64,000 nt of DNA from Elmis aenea. Taxonomy: Eukaryota; Arthropoda; Insecta; Coleoptera; Elmidae. The stretch is from NCBI GenBank assembly GCA_947652605.1, contig OX393578.1, forward strand, positions 54,691,415 to 54,755,414, read 5' to 3'. Positions 34,308 to 45,484 of the stretch are shown here, piece after piece. The notes beneath the pieces were generated by a model that was not told the origin of the DNA, searched no databases, and saw only the letters and a list, made by a program, of their open reading frames with translations. Made by a program: the position numbers and the translations under genes. Position 1 is the first letter of the stretch, and each line of letters starts with the position of its first letter.

Positions 34308-35430
34308 TATCTTATAATAAGTGAGATTCCCATTGTTATAAACTCTATTAGGATTTAAATTTTTAAAAAATATATAAATGAAGATTTAAACAATAGTCTC
34401 ACAATCTGTGAGACTATTGTGTCATGTCCGAATAACCGATTAGGGGTTTAGGGTTTTATTAAAAAATAATAACTTAACGAATTCAATGTATTTTTCTGTT
34501 GTTGTAATTCTATTATTTAAATTCTTAGCAGCAAAATTAAGCGAGCCATCAGGTACATAAAGCGAAATATAGGTAAGCGCAAATATCAAACGCAACAAAG
34601 TATTTACCCGTAATTTTGTGTGAGCAGTTGTGCAAAAGAAAATATTTGCGCAAGTTACCCACTAGCTTTGTGTTCAAGCGAATTAGACATGCACGCGGTT
34701 TAAATATGTACGCCTCACACACAACGGACTTCGGCTACGTTTTAAAAATACTTCCTTTTAACATTTCAAACGCCGACTACAAGTATCAAAAACTAATTTA
34801 AACTATCGGAGTATGAATTCTGAAAGTTGTTGGCTCGCACAGACGTTTAAACATCGTCGATTTGTTCGCAAACTTCTTATATATTCGTACACATAAACCT
34901 CGAATCGGACCCACATGTATATTCAACCAACTGTCAAAGTGTATCACAAATGCAATTTGTATCGAAACTCTAGAATTGACTTTGGAAGGCGAAATATTGC
35001 TAAACTATATTCTTTTGTGAGAACCAATCTAAAATTGTTTCCTCCCCTACATATAAAACAAAGCTCCGAACTTTTGGCCAATTCGGAAACATGATACAAG
35101 TAAATATTCAATATAGGTAAAGAACAGTCTGTTTTCACTGTAGAGATGGGAGCGCAGCTAATTTTTTTCACAAGAAATGCAATAACAAAAATAAGTTTAT
35201 TTAAAAATGAAATATTGTTTTATAAAAGGATCTCTTTTTTAAAGAAATAAGAGTCTTAAATAAACTAGTATAGCCTAGTTTATTTAAGACTCTTATTTCT
35301 TTGCTAATGGCAACCTTATAGACTTGAAACTTTCTAAATTTTTGATTAAAATTAGCGATTTTAGGTCGGTAGCGCAAGAAAGTATTTTTTAAAAATTATT
35401 TAACCTATGACCTAGTATCGATAACAACAC
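34308..35430. other. Non-coding sequence with two perfect hairpins
   Basis: It contains a 14-bp stem with a 3-nt loop at 34390-34420 and a 26-bp perfect stem with a 10-nt loop at 35241-35302. No gene is supported. Confidence 0.5.
35241..35302. repeat. 26-bp perfect inverted repeat (hairpin)
   Basis: Arms 35241-35266 and 35277-35302 are exact reverse complements around the loop AGTATAGCCT. No terminal signature of a known transposon is seen. Confidence 0.85.
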
Positions 35431-35439
35431 AATTATGAT

Positions 35440-36420
35440 TTTATTCTTATTTCATCAGCTCTTCAGGCCAAGCTGGTCCATGGCTTTGTTACATGTTTTT
35501 TTCCATTCTTTTCCGTTCTTCGTCAGTTTTTTCCATTCCTTAACTCCTAGTTCCTTTAGGTCCTTTTCTACCCCTTCAAACCATTTTGTCCGGGATCTTC
35601 CCCTCGTCCTTTTTCCCGTCTCTCCTCGATCAACAAGTACTTGTTCCGTTATTTCTTTCTGTGGCAATCTTGTTATATGTTCCAGCCACCTCATTCTTTG
35701 TGTCTTTACTACATAAATGTATTTGGTTGACCATACATTTTCTCCAGTTCCTCAATAGTTTTTTTTTCATAGTTCTCTTTCCTTTTTTCTCCAAATGCCT
35801 TTCGCATTACCTTTCTTGCTCAGAACTGTTATGTATTTCCTTCTTTTTGATTCATTTTCCCCATCTCACCCCTGTACGCACAACCATTGGTCTTATAACT
35901 GTTTTGTAGATATTAATTTTTACCCTCATTGAGATATTGTTTGACCAAATTACATGACTTAATGCCACTAGACATCTTGAACCTTTGAGAATACTTTCTT
36001 CTCGGCTCCCTCTATGCCATTGTCTGATAAAGTGGCTCACAAATAGTTGAATTTATGTATTAAAGGTATACTGGGTTCCATCCCGCATAACCAGTTTAAA
36101 TTTTGTGTCATGTCCTGGTTTGCTGCCCATCCAGTATCATAAACTTCTTTTGTTTTTCAATTATCTCCAGTCCTTACGCTTTTGCTGTTATTTAGACTTT
36201 TTTAATTGCATTTATTAAATTCGTTTTATTTCTAGCTAAAAGAATTTAGTCATCTTCGTCAGCCATAATTTGCATCCGTTGGCTATACAGTGTTTTTGTC
36301 GTGGTTATACATGTAGCTCTTATGGCAATTTTTAACGCTACATTAAACAAAAGTGTTGACAACGGATCTCCTTGTTGCTTTACCAGAATCTTGTAGTTTG
36401 TTTCCTTTAGTGTCATCTTC
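35440..36420 (-). pseudogene. LINE reverse transcriptase relic (RTE/R1-like)
   Basis: On the minus strand, KQQGDPLSTLLFNVALKIAI is motif B. QIMADEDD is a corrupted catalytic YADD motif. Then come MRVKINIYKTVIRPMVV and finally MRWLEHITRLPQKE followed by RGRSRTKWFEGVEKD. The order is correct for the C-terminal half of a LINE polyprotein, with stops and a gap of unassigned sequence between 36040 and 36230. The catalytic Tyr and Ala are lost, so it is inactive. Confidence 0.78.
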
Positions 36421-36483
36421 ACTTACACACAAACCAAGAGTATTAGAGGAAGTGTTTAAAAAACTGAAGAAGAAAGTCAAAGA

Positions 36484-36618
36484 GTATAAGTTGTTTCCGA
36501 GTTGGAACCGCGTCGAGGGTTTCTTCATAACCAGCGTTTCGTCCTCTTTTATCGAGGACATCTTCAGGATTGTTGGTTAAACAGCAACTGGCGAGTTATT
36601 CGTGTCTGGAGTATTTAT
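36484..36618 (-). mobile_element. Small hammerhead-like insertion with 14-bp TSD (copy 2)
   Basis: It is flanked by the 14-bp direct repeat AAGAAAGTCAAAGA at 36470-36483 and 36619-36632. On the minus strand it contains CTGAAGA, a six-base-pair stem (GTCCTC with GAGGAC around GATAAAA) and GAAACG, which fits CUGANGA / stem II / GAAA. A downstream ACGCGGTTCCAA...CGGAAAC block is shared with the Penelope terminal repeats at 20331-20427. It is non-coding and 135 bp. Confidence 0.65.
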
Positions 36619-36939
36619 AAGAAAGTCAAAGAATTCGGTCAAGAAATTAATAAAACAAAAAACAACACATATAGAGATTTCCGGTGACGTGGTCCATATT
36701 GGGAATGTTTTAAAGATAGCATCCAAAAAGCGAAACAACATAATATTAAAAAAAAGTTTCAAATACTTGAAATTCTCGTAAAAAAAAATGCCCAGGGAAT
36801 AGCTACTAAAAAAAAAAGCCGAAGCAAAACAATTTAAAACAAGCTTAGAAAACCTAGAAGTACCGTTAAAAATTTAAAATAAGAAGGAAGAGCAGTATTA
36901 AGCAACTGACTAAGGAAGTAAAAGAAGTAGAATTCTAAC

Positions 36940-37280
36940 AACGACGCTGAAAGTCAAAGAAAGTGTGCAGGAACACAAAAATACGAATTTATCATGCAGA
37001 TATTCGCCCAAAAGTTCTCTATGCTTGCAAAATTCGGATTCTCAAAAAAGTCCAAATTGAATGTATGGAAAAGAAGGACATTCAAAACAATTTTTGGAGC
37101 TAGAAAAGCAGGAAGCTGATGGAATAAATGAACGAATCAGGAAATCATGAAAGTGTATCAACAAAAATAATTAACAAAACTTGCTAGAAAGTAAAGTATG
37201 TACGAAGAGAAAAGAGGTCCACCGCGGAAGAGATTGATGTGGGAAGTTATAGAAGATGTGGGTTAACTTCAGTTTTAAAA
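36940..37280 (+). pseudogene. LINE C-terminal fragment
   Basis: Plus-strand frames carry TRIYHADIRPKVLYAC, then MEKKDIQNNFW and RGPPRKRLMWEVIEDVG. This is a decayed LINE C-terminal block in the opposite orientation to its left neighbour. Several frameshifts. Confidence 0.6.
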
Positions 37281-37289
37281 ATGAAATTT

Positions 37290-38215
37290 TGTTTAAAAGC
37301 GAGAAGAAAGTTGTAAAGAACCATTGAAAACTTGGGTCTTTAAGGCTTCCAATATTTATACATATAAGTTTAATTAAAAAAAAAACTTGTCTGCTTTCTT
37401 TCTAAGGATCTCTTGGTTGTACATTCAACAAAACGCATTTTTTTGCTGGTAATTTAACTTAATAGTTTATATCTTTCAATTTTTGGTATGTTACTAGTAC
37501 TTTCGTCAATTTGACGGCAGTATCAACACCTGTGTGCGCAAATAAAAAATAATAGCTGTTGACTTTAGCGTTCAGAACACCAATACGGTGCGTTATTGTT
37601 AGCATTACGCGCACACACCGCCTCTTACGCAAAATAACGTGCAGTTATCATGTTTAGCAAATAACGATATAGCTAAACCGCTGAACATATATGAACAATT
37701 TTAGATGAAGTTATCTCGGAATGGTTATCGCCTGCAATAAAAATCTATTACTTATTTTATGCGCTCCGTGCTTTTTCAACATTTTTTACACATGAACAAC
37801 AACACATGCCAACAATAAGTAACTAGATTTGGTTAACTTTCTCCGGCAAAAAAAGGTCGATCGGCGTTGGAGTTAGTAAAGTTCTCGAAATGGACCGTAC
37901 GCATCTTTAACAAATACTCCGAACAAGCGATTGAAAAAGAAAGATGCAAAATGAGTGAATGTTTTGGGAGTCCCTTGACAATGAGTGAAATCATAGCTGC
38001 TTCGTATATACTATAATGCACGAATTCCTCTCCAATCCCCAAACAACCTTTTCTGTTTCTGTTTATGCTCAACTAGGCATTTATTCCACATTTAAGTTTC
38101 ACTTTCGTAAATGTTTATTTTGCATGCGAAATTATGCTAGACAAATATTGTTTCTGGTCGTTTTAAATCGGCTGAAACACTCGGCATATTTTGTTTTTGC
38201 CGTATGCCTGATTTC
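37290..38215. other. Non-coding sequence
   Basis: No supported gene or repeat structure. Confidence 0.4.
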
Positions 38216-38219
38216 CTTT

Positions 38220-38500
38220 CAGAATTCTTTTCTTCACTCTGTTCTTTCCAGCTTATCCCACTGTCACGCTCAAGTAATAAAGAGTATTGACTTCATCGAA
38301 GGTGTATTCTTTTGTTTCTAGATCGTTCTGTGTGTGCATATTTTCTTTTCCTATTTTCATCTATTTTGTTTTTTCTTCATTTATTTCCAGACCCAGTTTT
38401 TTTGCTTGTCCAGTTGATCTATCGCTCTTACTATGTCTCCTCTTCCATTTCCTATGATTGTTATATCGTCAGCAATCAATATAATCAAAATATACGAGTG
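38220..38500 (-). pseudogene. LINE reverse transcriptase fragment
   Basis: The minus strand reads DDITIIGNGRGDIVRAIDQL, then AKKLGLEINEEKTK and FDEVNTLYYLSVTVG. This is the catalytic DD of the YADD box and the following conserved blocks of an RTE/R1-like LINE. One stop follows EEKTK. Confidence 0.72.
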
Positions 38501-38939
38501 TATAAAATTTTAACATTTTTGCTTTAAAACTGCAACAAATCTGAAATAAAACCTTTTATTTTTTTATGAATTGTAAAAACATTTCGCGGAACAGAAGTCT
38601 GTTTCAATAAAAGTGTTCATTTAACGTGATGCAACGTATTATTTAATTTAAGCTCACGTGTAAGACTTCTGAGTCTCGTACGATGTCTAGACTTCGGATT
38701 CAAGTGTGAGTTGACCTGATAGGGCGATTGATTAGTTGAACTGCCGTGATAGTCACGGAGGGAATTGACTAAATTTATTGTTTTACTAGTTTGCAGCGTT
38801 TAATACCGTGGAGTGGTTTGAGGTAGATGCACCCTACAACAAACGTAACGTAAAATAAAAAACTGAACCAACATGAAACGCGAGAAATCGAAAAAGTTGG
38901 ATTAAAAGTTACCTCACACTTCGCTATTATCAACATTAA

Positions 38940-39442
38940 ATTGAAAATGAAGAACCAAAGAATGTTTTAACACCTTAGGGGCACTACAAGGATGAGTTTT
39001 AGGTCCTTTACTTTTTGTGCTATACTTAAATGATATGCAACACAAAGTAAAAAACTGTAAGAGTAAATCTTTCTACTTATGACATTTTCATTTCAGTTTC
39101 TGAAAGTAGCTTAAAGTAGGCTAACATCGATAAAAATAATAAACTTCATATTGCATTTGAATGGTTTAAGTTTTTACAAATTAGGATTAAATAAAGACAA
39201 AATTAAATCCTTGATAATCAGATTAGATGATAATAAACAGACAGATACTTAGCTATATAAGAATTGAATTAAAATAGCTGATAAGAACTAAAAGGGTATC
39301 GCAAACTAAAAAGCTAGACGTTATAATTGACAATAAGTTTTAATTTAGCAGCATCGTGGTTACATTGTTGAAAATGGTGCGGAAAAAATTAGTTTTTGGT
39401 AGATTAACAAATAAGTTGAGTGTGACAGCAAAAAGTACGATA
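38940..39442 (+). pseudogene. CR1/Jockey-like LINE fragment, left of foldback F
   Basis: Contains VLGPLLFVLYLNDM (motif B region) after GALQG and a stop. Decayed sequence follows, ending KLSVTAKSTIY just before the foldback. Similarity resumes right of the foldback with ASHFDYHLVIL near 40950, so the foldback interrupted this LINE. Confidence 0.65.
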
Positions 39443-40936
39443 TACAGGGTGGTGCTTTTTTCGATGCTATCTTGGAAACGGTAAGAGATACAAGGTCGGT
39501 TAAATTAGAGAAAAGTTGCACATTTTTATGGCAATTAAGAATCTGAAAAAAAATCGTAGATATTTTGATTCGTTTTTGATTTATTACAAAAAAACTGAAA
39601 AATGTGATTTTAGAAAAATATTATTATCTTCCCTACCATTGACGCTATTTCATTTAAACTTGGTAACTTTATGTTTTTGACCGTCCTGGGTTTGAAGACG
39701 TCAACAGAAATTTTCTAAGCCTTCTAGATTTCAAGTTGCGATAGTCAACTTTTTTATTTCTTATGGCCGCCATATTGGATTTTTACATCATCAGACAGAC
39801 AAAAAAATTAGCTTTTCAGATTGGTAACCAACATACCTTTTTTCTTTCAAAAAACTTGTTGAAATTTGAAAATTTGTATAAATAATCTATAAAATCGCGA
39901 ATGTTCTGAAAAACAATTGAAATTATAATATAAATAAAAGTGGCACAACATTTTATAGGTCTAATAAAATAACGAAATGACAATAAATTTAAAACCCCAG
40001 ATAAATAATTATTTAAATTGTTTAAATTTAAAGTGCGCGTCGTTATGTATGATGTAGTGGTTAGTCCTCAAATTCATTTCGTCCACTGCCTTTAGGATAG
40101 TTTGTCTCGAAATAGAGTCGAAAGCATTTTTGATTTTACGGCGAAGAAGTTCAATATTTTCCGTTAGGGTTGCATAAACAACATCAATGTAGAAGTAATC
40201 CATAGGCGTTAAACATGGCGATCGCGGAGGCCAATGAACAGGACCAAACGTACCAATTCATGATTTTTGAAAGCGTACATCTAAATTAATATCCTTTTAC
40301 AATGCGGGCGTTGTGAGGACCAGCTCCTTCTTGCTGAAACTACTGATGATTTTGAATGATTAATAATGGCAATTCGCCTAACATATCTTCTAAATATGTT
40401 TCCAACAATCTTAATTTCGTTATCATTAGACCAATAAAATGTTCTGTAGCTTTTATTTATATCATAGTTTCAATTGTTTTTCAGAGCATTCTCGATTTTA
40501 TGAATTATTTACACAAATTTTTAAATTTCAACAAGTTTTTTGAAAGAAAAAAGGTATGTTGGTTACCAATCTGAAAAGCTAATTTTTTTGTCTGTCTGAT
40601 GGTGTAAAAATCCAATATGGCGGTCATAAGAAATAAAAAAGTTGACTATCGCAACTTGAAATCTAGAAAACTTGGAAACCCGGGACGGTCATAAACATAA
40701 AGTTACCAAGTTTAAATGACATAGCGTCAATGGTAGGGAAGATAATAATATTTTTCTAAAGTCACATTTTTCAATTTTTTTGTAATAAATCAAAAACGAA
40801 TCAAAATATCCAGGCCTTCTTTTCAGATTCTCAATCATCATAAAAATGTGCAACTTTTCTCTAATTTAACCGACCTTGTATCTCTTACCGTTTCCAAGAT
40901 AGCAATGGTGAGCATCGAAAAAAGCACCACCCTGTA
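39443..40936. mobile_element. CAGGGTGG foldback element, family F, with transposase core
   Basis: The left end TACAGGGTGGTGCTTTTTTC mirrors the right end GAAAAAAGCACCACCCTGTA. Arms of about 500 bp enclose a central non-mirrored segment of about 480 bp that encodes part of a DDE transposase. Both ends abut TA. Confidence 0.88.
40009..40335 (-). pseudogene. IS630/Tc1/mariner-type transposase C-terminal fragment
   Basis: The minus strand carries FQQEGAGPHNARIV (the catalytic Asp of FQQDGA is now Glu), then WPPRSPCLTPMDYF (corresponding to WPPRSPDLTPLD, with the first Asp now Cys), then VVYATLTENIELLRRKI and EMNLRTNHYI. This is the last catalytic block and tail of a DDE_3-type transposase. It sits exactly at the palindrome centre, so the foldback probably descends from an autonomous element of that superfamily. 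Confidence 0.8.
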
Positions 40937-40939
40937 TAG

Positions 40940-41500
40940 ATAATTATTTTGCTTCACACTTTGATTACCATTTGGTAATACTCTTGATTATGATACTTAC
41001 TTACTTCATCCATGTCGTCTATCTACCCCCACGGGTGTAAGGCATTGGGGGGAGTTGAGTTTTCATTTTTCTTGAAGTCTTCCATATCTTCTTCCATATC
41101 TTCCTCCATTCTCTTCTGTTTTGAGTCTTATTCCCTACGTCCTCTCACTTTATTCCTCTACTGTCCAGTGCTTGTTTTAATCCTTCCTGCCACCTTTTCC
41201 TTGGCCTTCCTCTCGTTTTCTTTTTGTTACTTCTCGCTTCGAACACTTTTCTCGTTAACCCTATGTTGTCCATTCGTTTTACATGTCCGAACCATAGTAG
41301 TATTCTTTTATGTTGTTTCTTATTGGTTCCACTTTTAAATTTGCTTTGTGTGTTGTATTTCTAATTTTGTATTATTTTTATTCCTTTAGTCAGATTTTTT
41401 AGGTATCTCTTTCTTCTAAAATTGTCCATACATCTTCTCTTTTAACCTCGTCAAAAGCTTTCTCTATATCGACTAATCAGTTATGTATGTTCCTTCTCTC
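40940..41500 (-). pseudogene. LINE C-terminal and motif A fragments
   Basis: Minus-strand 41400-41490 encodes VDIEKAFDEVKREDVW (motif A, FVDLEKAFD type). Minus-strand 41040-41290 has a decayed C-terminal block with a basic KGKGGRKD-type stretch. The two are close together, which implies a large internal deletion of the LINE. The first 50 bases belong to the plus-strand LINE interrupted by foldback F. Confidence 0.55.
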
Positions 41501-41869
41501 AATCATTGCTTTCTCCGATACCTGCCGAATAGACTATGATATAATTAATCGTAATACCTACTAGCACTTTGTTTTTATGAAAGGAGGGCGACGTGCATAA
41601 GCCACAAAAATAACAAAATAAAGCAATATGTATACAGTAGGGATTGTAATACCGGTAAACCGGTTTACCGGTTTACCGGTAAATCGCAAAAAATACTCTT
41701 CAAATTTTACCGGTAATTTGCCAGTTTTTTACCGGTAATTCCGGTAATTTTACAATATCTTTCTAATCATGATAAAAATCTAAATCAAATAATCGAAAAA
41801 AAAATGACGTGTTGTCAAAAAAAAAAGGGAAATCATACAAATGGCATATGATTGTTTGATTGTTTACTC

Positions 41870-41970
41870 ACTACTCGACTAACAAGTGTAGTAGAATCCG
41901 AAAAAGCTTTTTCCGCGGCTGGATTATTTTGTACAAAAATTAGGTCGCAATTAGGAGACGATAGTTAAAA
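41870..41970 (+). pseudogene. hAT transposase dimerisation-domain fragment
   Basis: The frame reads TSVVESEKAFSAAGLFCTKI and then RSQLGDDS, the conserved end of the hAT C-terminal dimerisation domain. No other transposase sequence is recognised. Confidence 0.75.
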
Positions 41971-42298
41971 TAAATTATATTTTCTACGTGGTTAATTTTT
42001 AAGAAAAGTTTAAAATAAAAAATATTGTTAATAGTTTGACAACATAGGTATATTATGTTAAATTATTTTATATTTTATGTTCAGAATAGTTTTATTTTCA
42101 TGTGTTTTTTGTAATGCTGGATTATATTTTTTGTAATATTTTTATTTTATATATTATATATTGTCATTTTATATAGTGTTATATTAATATTACATAAAAA
42201 TATATTAGATACGTTAATGGCTGTTAACTAATATATTGTATGAAACTAATTGGGATAGTTTAGGCTTCAATGTATATAAATATATTTATTTTTAATAT

Positions 42299-42388
42299 GG
42301 TTTTCGGAGTTTATCCGGGTAATATTTAAATTGGCTCGACGTTTCGGCAAGCTCTCACTATAGGGAAGACGCGGATAAACTCCGAAAA
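42299..42388 (-). repeat. Inverted repeat with Penelope-type GAAACGTCG motif
   Basis: Arms TTTTCGGAGTTTATCCG and CGGATAAACTCCGAAAA flank a segment whose minus strand contains GCCGAAACGTCGAGCC. This resembles the 3' part of the hammerhead-like core in Penelope elements, but the CUGANGA box is not recognisable. It is nested inside the hAT. The flanks are too AT-rich to define a target duplication. Confidence 0.45.
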
Positions 42389-42555
42389 CTACATTAAAAA
42401 TGTTAGTAACCGCAAAAAATCTAAAAAGAAACAGTATAATATAAATATATATATTAATATGATTTACCGGTAAATTACCGGTAAACCGGTTTTGACTGAC
42501 AGTTTTACCGAATTACCGGTAATTCAAAAAGTCGGTAAATTTACAATCCCTAGTA

Positions 42556-44466
42556 TACAGGGTGCACCACGACCCTGAGATTCTTCGATAGCTCCTTTAT
42601 TAATGAAAATATCAAAAAATGTTTAATACAAATATTGTGCAAACCTATTTTCTACATAACCTAAAATTATTTTCAAATATACAGGGTGTTTCGTTTGACC
42701 GGCACATATAAAAATTAAATTTTTTTAAATAGAACACCCTGTATATTTTTACATTTTTGGATTCCTCTTAAAATTTACTTTAAAACATTTTTAAGGTTAT
42801 ATGGGTCTTAAGTCAACCGTTTTCGTAAAATTTACATTTTTGTGAAAATTTTGAGCGATACAGCACTGTCAATTTTTTTTTACATTAAAGTTATTTAAAA
42901 AAGCGGTAAAATTTCGTTTAAAATTTAGATTGACAATAAATTAATTAACACTTTGCGCTAGCTACATTTAAAAAATATTATACAGGGTGTTTTTTACGCT
43001 TGGTCAAACTTGTGAAACTTTAAACATCGATAAGTCATTTTTCTTAAGCACAACACCCTGTATATTTTTACATTTTCTTGTAGAGAATTTAATTGTCTTT
43101 CGAAATTATTAAGCATGTCCTATACCTAAAGTTAATATTTTTCGAGCTATCTCGATTTTTATTAGTATTACTAAGGCAATTAAAATATTTTAAAGTGGGC
43201 CATGGACGTAAGTCGTAATTTTTCAAAGAATTTTTAAACAAAAGAATAAAAAGAGCTGCAACTTTAATTTTAGGCTAAAAATGTACCCCATTTTACCGAA
43301 AATTATCGTGTAAATTGTTCAAGATTATGTCCTTGTTCTACGCACAGCCGTAGACCTTGTCTGAAAGACTCTAGCTCCCTTTATAACATTTCAGGGGTTA
43401 TACCATCAAAAGCAACACGAATCCTGTTCTGCACATCTTCAGCAGTTGTTGGGGTGTCTTGATACACCTGTTTTATGGGTCCCTACAAAAATAAATCTAT
43501 AGGGGTAAGATCAGGTGACCTAGGTGGCCAGGAGATTGGTCTACCTCGCCCTATCCATCTATTAGGATATTCTGTGTTCGGCAACTGCATTACTTCCTGT
43601 GTTGCTTTTAATGGTATAACCCCCGAAATGTTATCAAAAGTGCTAGAGTCTTTGAGACAACATCTACGGCTGTGCGTAGAACATGAACAAGGATATAATT
43701 TTAAACAATTTATACGATAAATTTCGGGGAAAAGGGGTACATTATTGGACTAAAATTAAAATTGGAGCTCTTTTTATTCTTTTGTTTAAAAATTCTTTGA
43801 AAAATTACGACTTACGTCCATGGCCCACTTTAAAATATTTTAATTGCCTTAGTAATACTAATAAAAATCGAGATAGCTCGAAAAATATTAACTTTAGGTA
43901 TAGGACATGCTTAATAATTTCGAAAGACAATCAAATTCTCTACAAGAAAATGTAAAAATATACAGGGTTTTGCTTTAAGAAAAATGACTTATCGATGTTT
44001 AAAATTTCACAAGTTTGACCAAGCGTAAAAAACACCCTGTATAATATTTTTAAAATGTAGCTAGCGCAAAGTGTTAATTAATCTATTGTCAATATTAATT
44101 TTAAACGAAGTTTTACCGCTTTTTTAAATAACTTTAATGTAAAAAAAAATTGAAAGTGCTGTATCGCTCAAAATTTTCACAATAATGTAAATTTTACGAA
44201 AACGGTTGACTTAAGACCCATATAACCTTCTAAATTTTTTAAAGTAAATTTTAAGAGGAATCCAAAAATGTAAAAATATACAGGGTGTTCTATTTAAAAA
44301 AATTAAATTTTTATATGTGCCGGTCAAACGAAACACCCTATATATTTGAAAATAATTTTAGGTTATGTAGAAAATAGGTTCGCACAATATTTGCATTAAA
44401 CATTTTTTGATATTTTTATTAATAAAGGAGCTATCGAAGAATCTCAGGGTCGTGGTGCACCCTGTA
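42556..44466. mobile_element. Concentric CAGGGTG foldback, family G, with transposase tail
   Basis: The left end TACAGGGTGCACCACGACC mirrors the right end GGTCGTGGTGCACCCTGTA. Each arm contains two short CAGGGTG-to-CACCCTG units, at 42680-42743 and 42981-43062 on the left and at 43961-44041 and 44279-44342 on the right, in mirrored positions. The centre encodes a transposase tail present in both arms. Total 1.9 kb. Confidence 0.88.
43303..43569 (-). pseudogene. IS630/Tc1/mariner-type transposase C-terminal fragment
   Basis: The minus strand reads SWPPRSPDLTPIDLF (catalytic Asp retained), then a stop, then QDTPTTAEDVQNRIRVAFDG and LRLCVEQGHNLEQF before a stop codon at 43303-43305. A mirrored copy of the last 40 residues is on the plus strand at about 43596-43720. 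It is the same transposase class as at 40009-40335 but another lineage. Confidence 0.8.
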
Positions 44467-45484
44467 TACGTAATTAATACACAGTCAATAACAAAATTAT
44501 TGAGCACTTTTTAAAAATAGCTCTGTATTCTTCTGATAATTGTATTCAATTTGCTCTTGTTTAATATAAAGTAATAAATGTCTTTTCCTACGTTTTCTGA
44601 TTCAATATTTATTACAAAACTGTAACTTTTACAGATATCAGACTAGGACAAAGAGCTACTAAAAGCCACCGAAAATAACGAAACAAATACACAGAACCTT
44701 TTCTACTACAAAGGTCTTAATATGTTTGACAAATTACATATAGATAAGGCAAGCGACGTATATTTAATTTTTAATAAATTTTGCATAAAGGATATTAGGT
44801 CAGACCATGATGTAAATTATGAAGAATTAGCTAGAAAACTAAATACCTTTACCTCTTCCGTACAATTTTTATTTCACTTTATTTAGGTAACGAACTTAAA
44901 AAACCACAAGTTAACCCTTTAAAACCTTTAATAAGTAAAGGGCTTACTAATTTAAGTGATTTATTAACTAACATAAATATGTTAATCAAAAATCTGTTTA
45001 GCTTTTTATGATAAGTGGTCTAGCATTATTAAAATTGGAAAATATTGTTCCTAAAAAAATGTTCTTAGGTGAACTTATTTGTGTTAGTTTAATACTAAAT
45101 TGTTATGATAGTCCTTTATTATGTACGAAACAAAATGCGCCAAATGTTTTTTTTTTATTTGTTTTACTGCAAATGTTCAGTGCAAATTGGTTTAGGTTTG
45201 TAAAAGTCTGATATATTTAGTGCACTATTTTTATTGGAATCGTTAAATGTATTTAAAAAAAACACGTTTTAGTGCAGTTTTCTTAATTGTATGGACTAAA
45301 TAGTTTAACGGATTTGTGCTACATTGCTTTAAAAAAATGTGAAAGAAATTGGAACTACAGTTGCTTTTAAAAGAAATTAATAAAATGCTTGATATTTTTA
45401 ACTATTCACAAAAATTTAAACAAATAAAACTTTGGTGTGGGTACGTTTGTAACCAAAGATTTTAACTATTTTATTTTTTTACAG
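44467..45484. other. Non-coding sequence, probably intron upstream of the Ig exon
   Basis: No coding similarity. The last bases form a pyrimidine-rich tract ending in TTTTTTTACAG, a good 3' splice site for the exon at 45485. Confidence 0.45.

Larger units (their letters stand above)
41638..42552 (+). mobile_element. hAT element with ACCGGT repeats and 8-bp TSD
   Basis: Ends TAGGGATTGTAA and TTACAATCCCTA are inverted. The exact 8-bp repeat GTATACAG flanks it at 41630-41637 and 42553-42560. Subterminal ACCGGTAAACCGGT arrays lie at both ends. It carries a fragment of the hAT dimerisation domain. The right duplication is the first bases of foldback G, so this hAT struck the terminus of that element. 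Confidence 0.92.
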
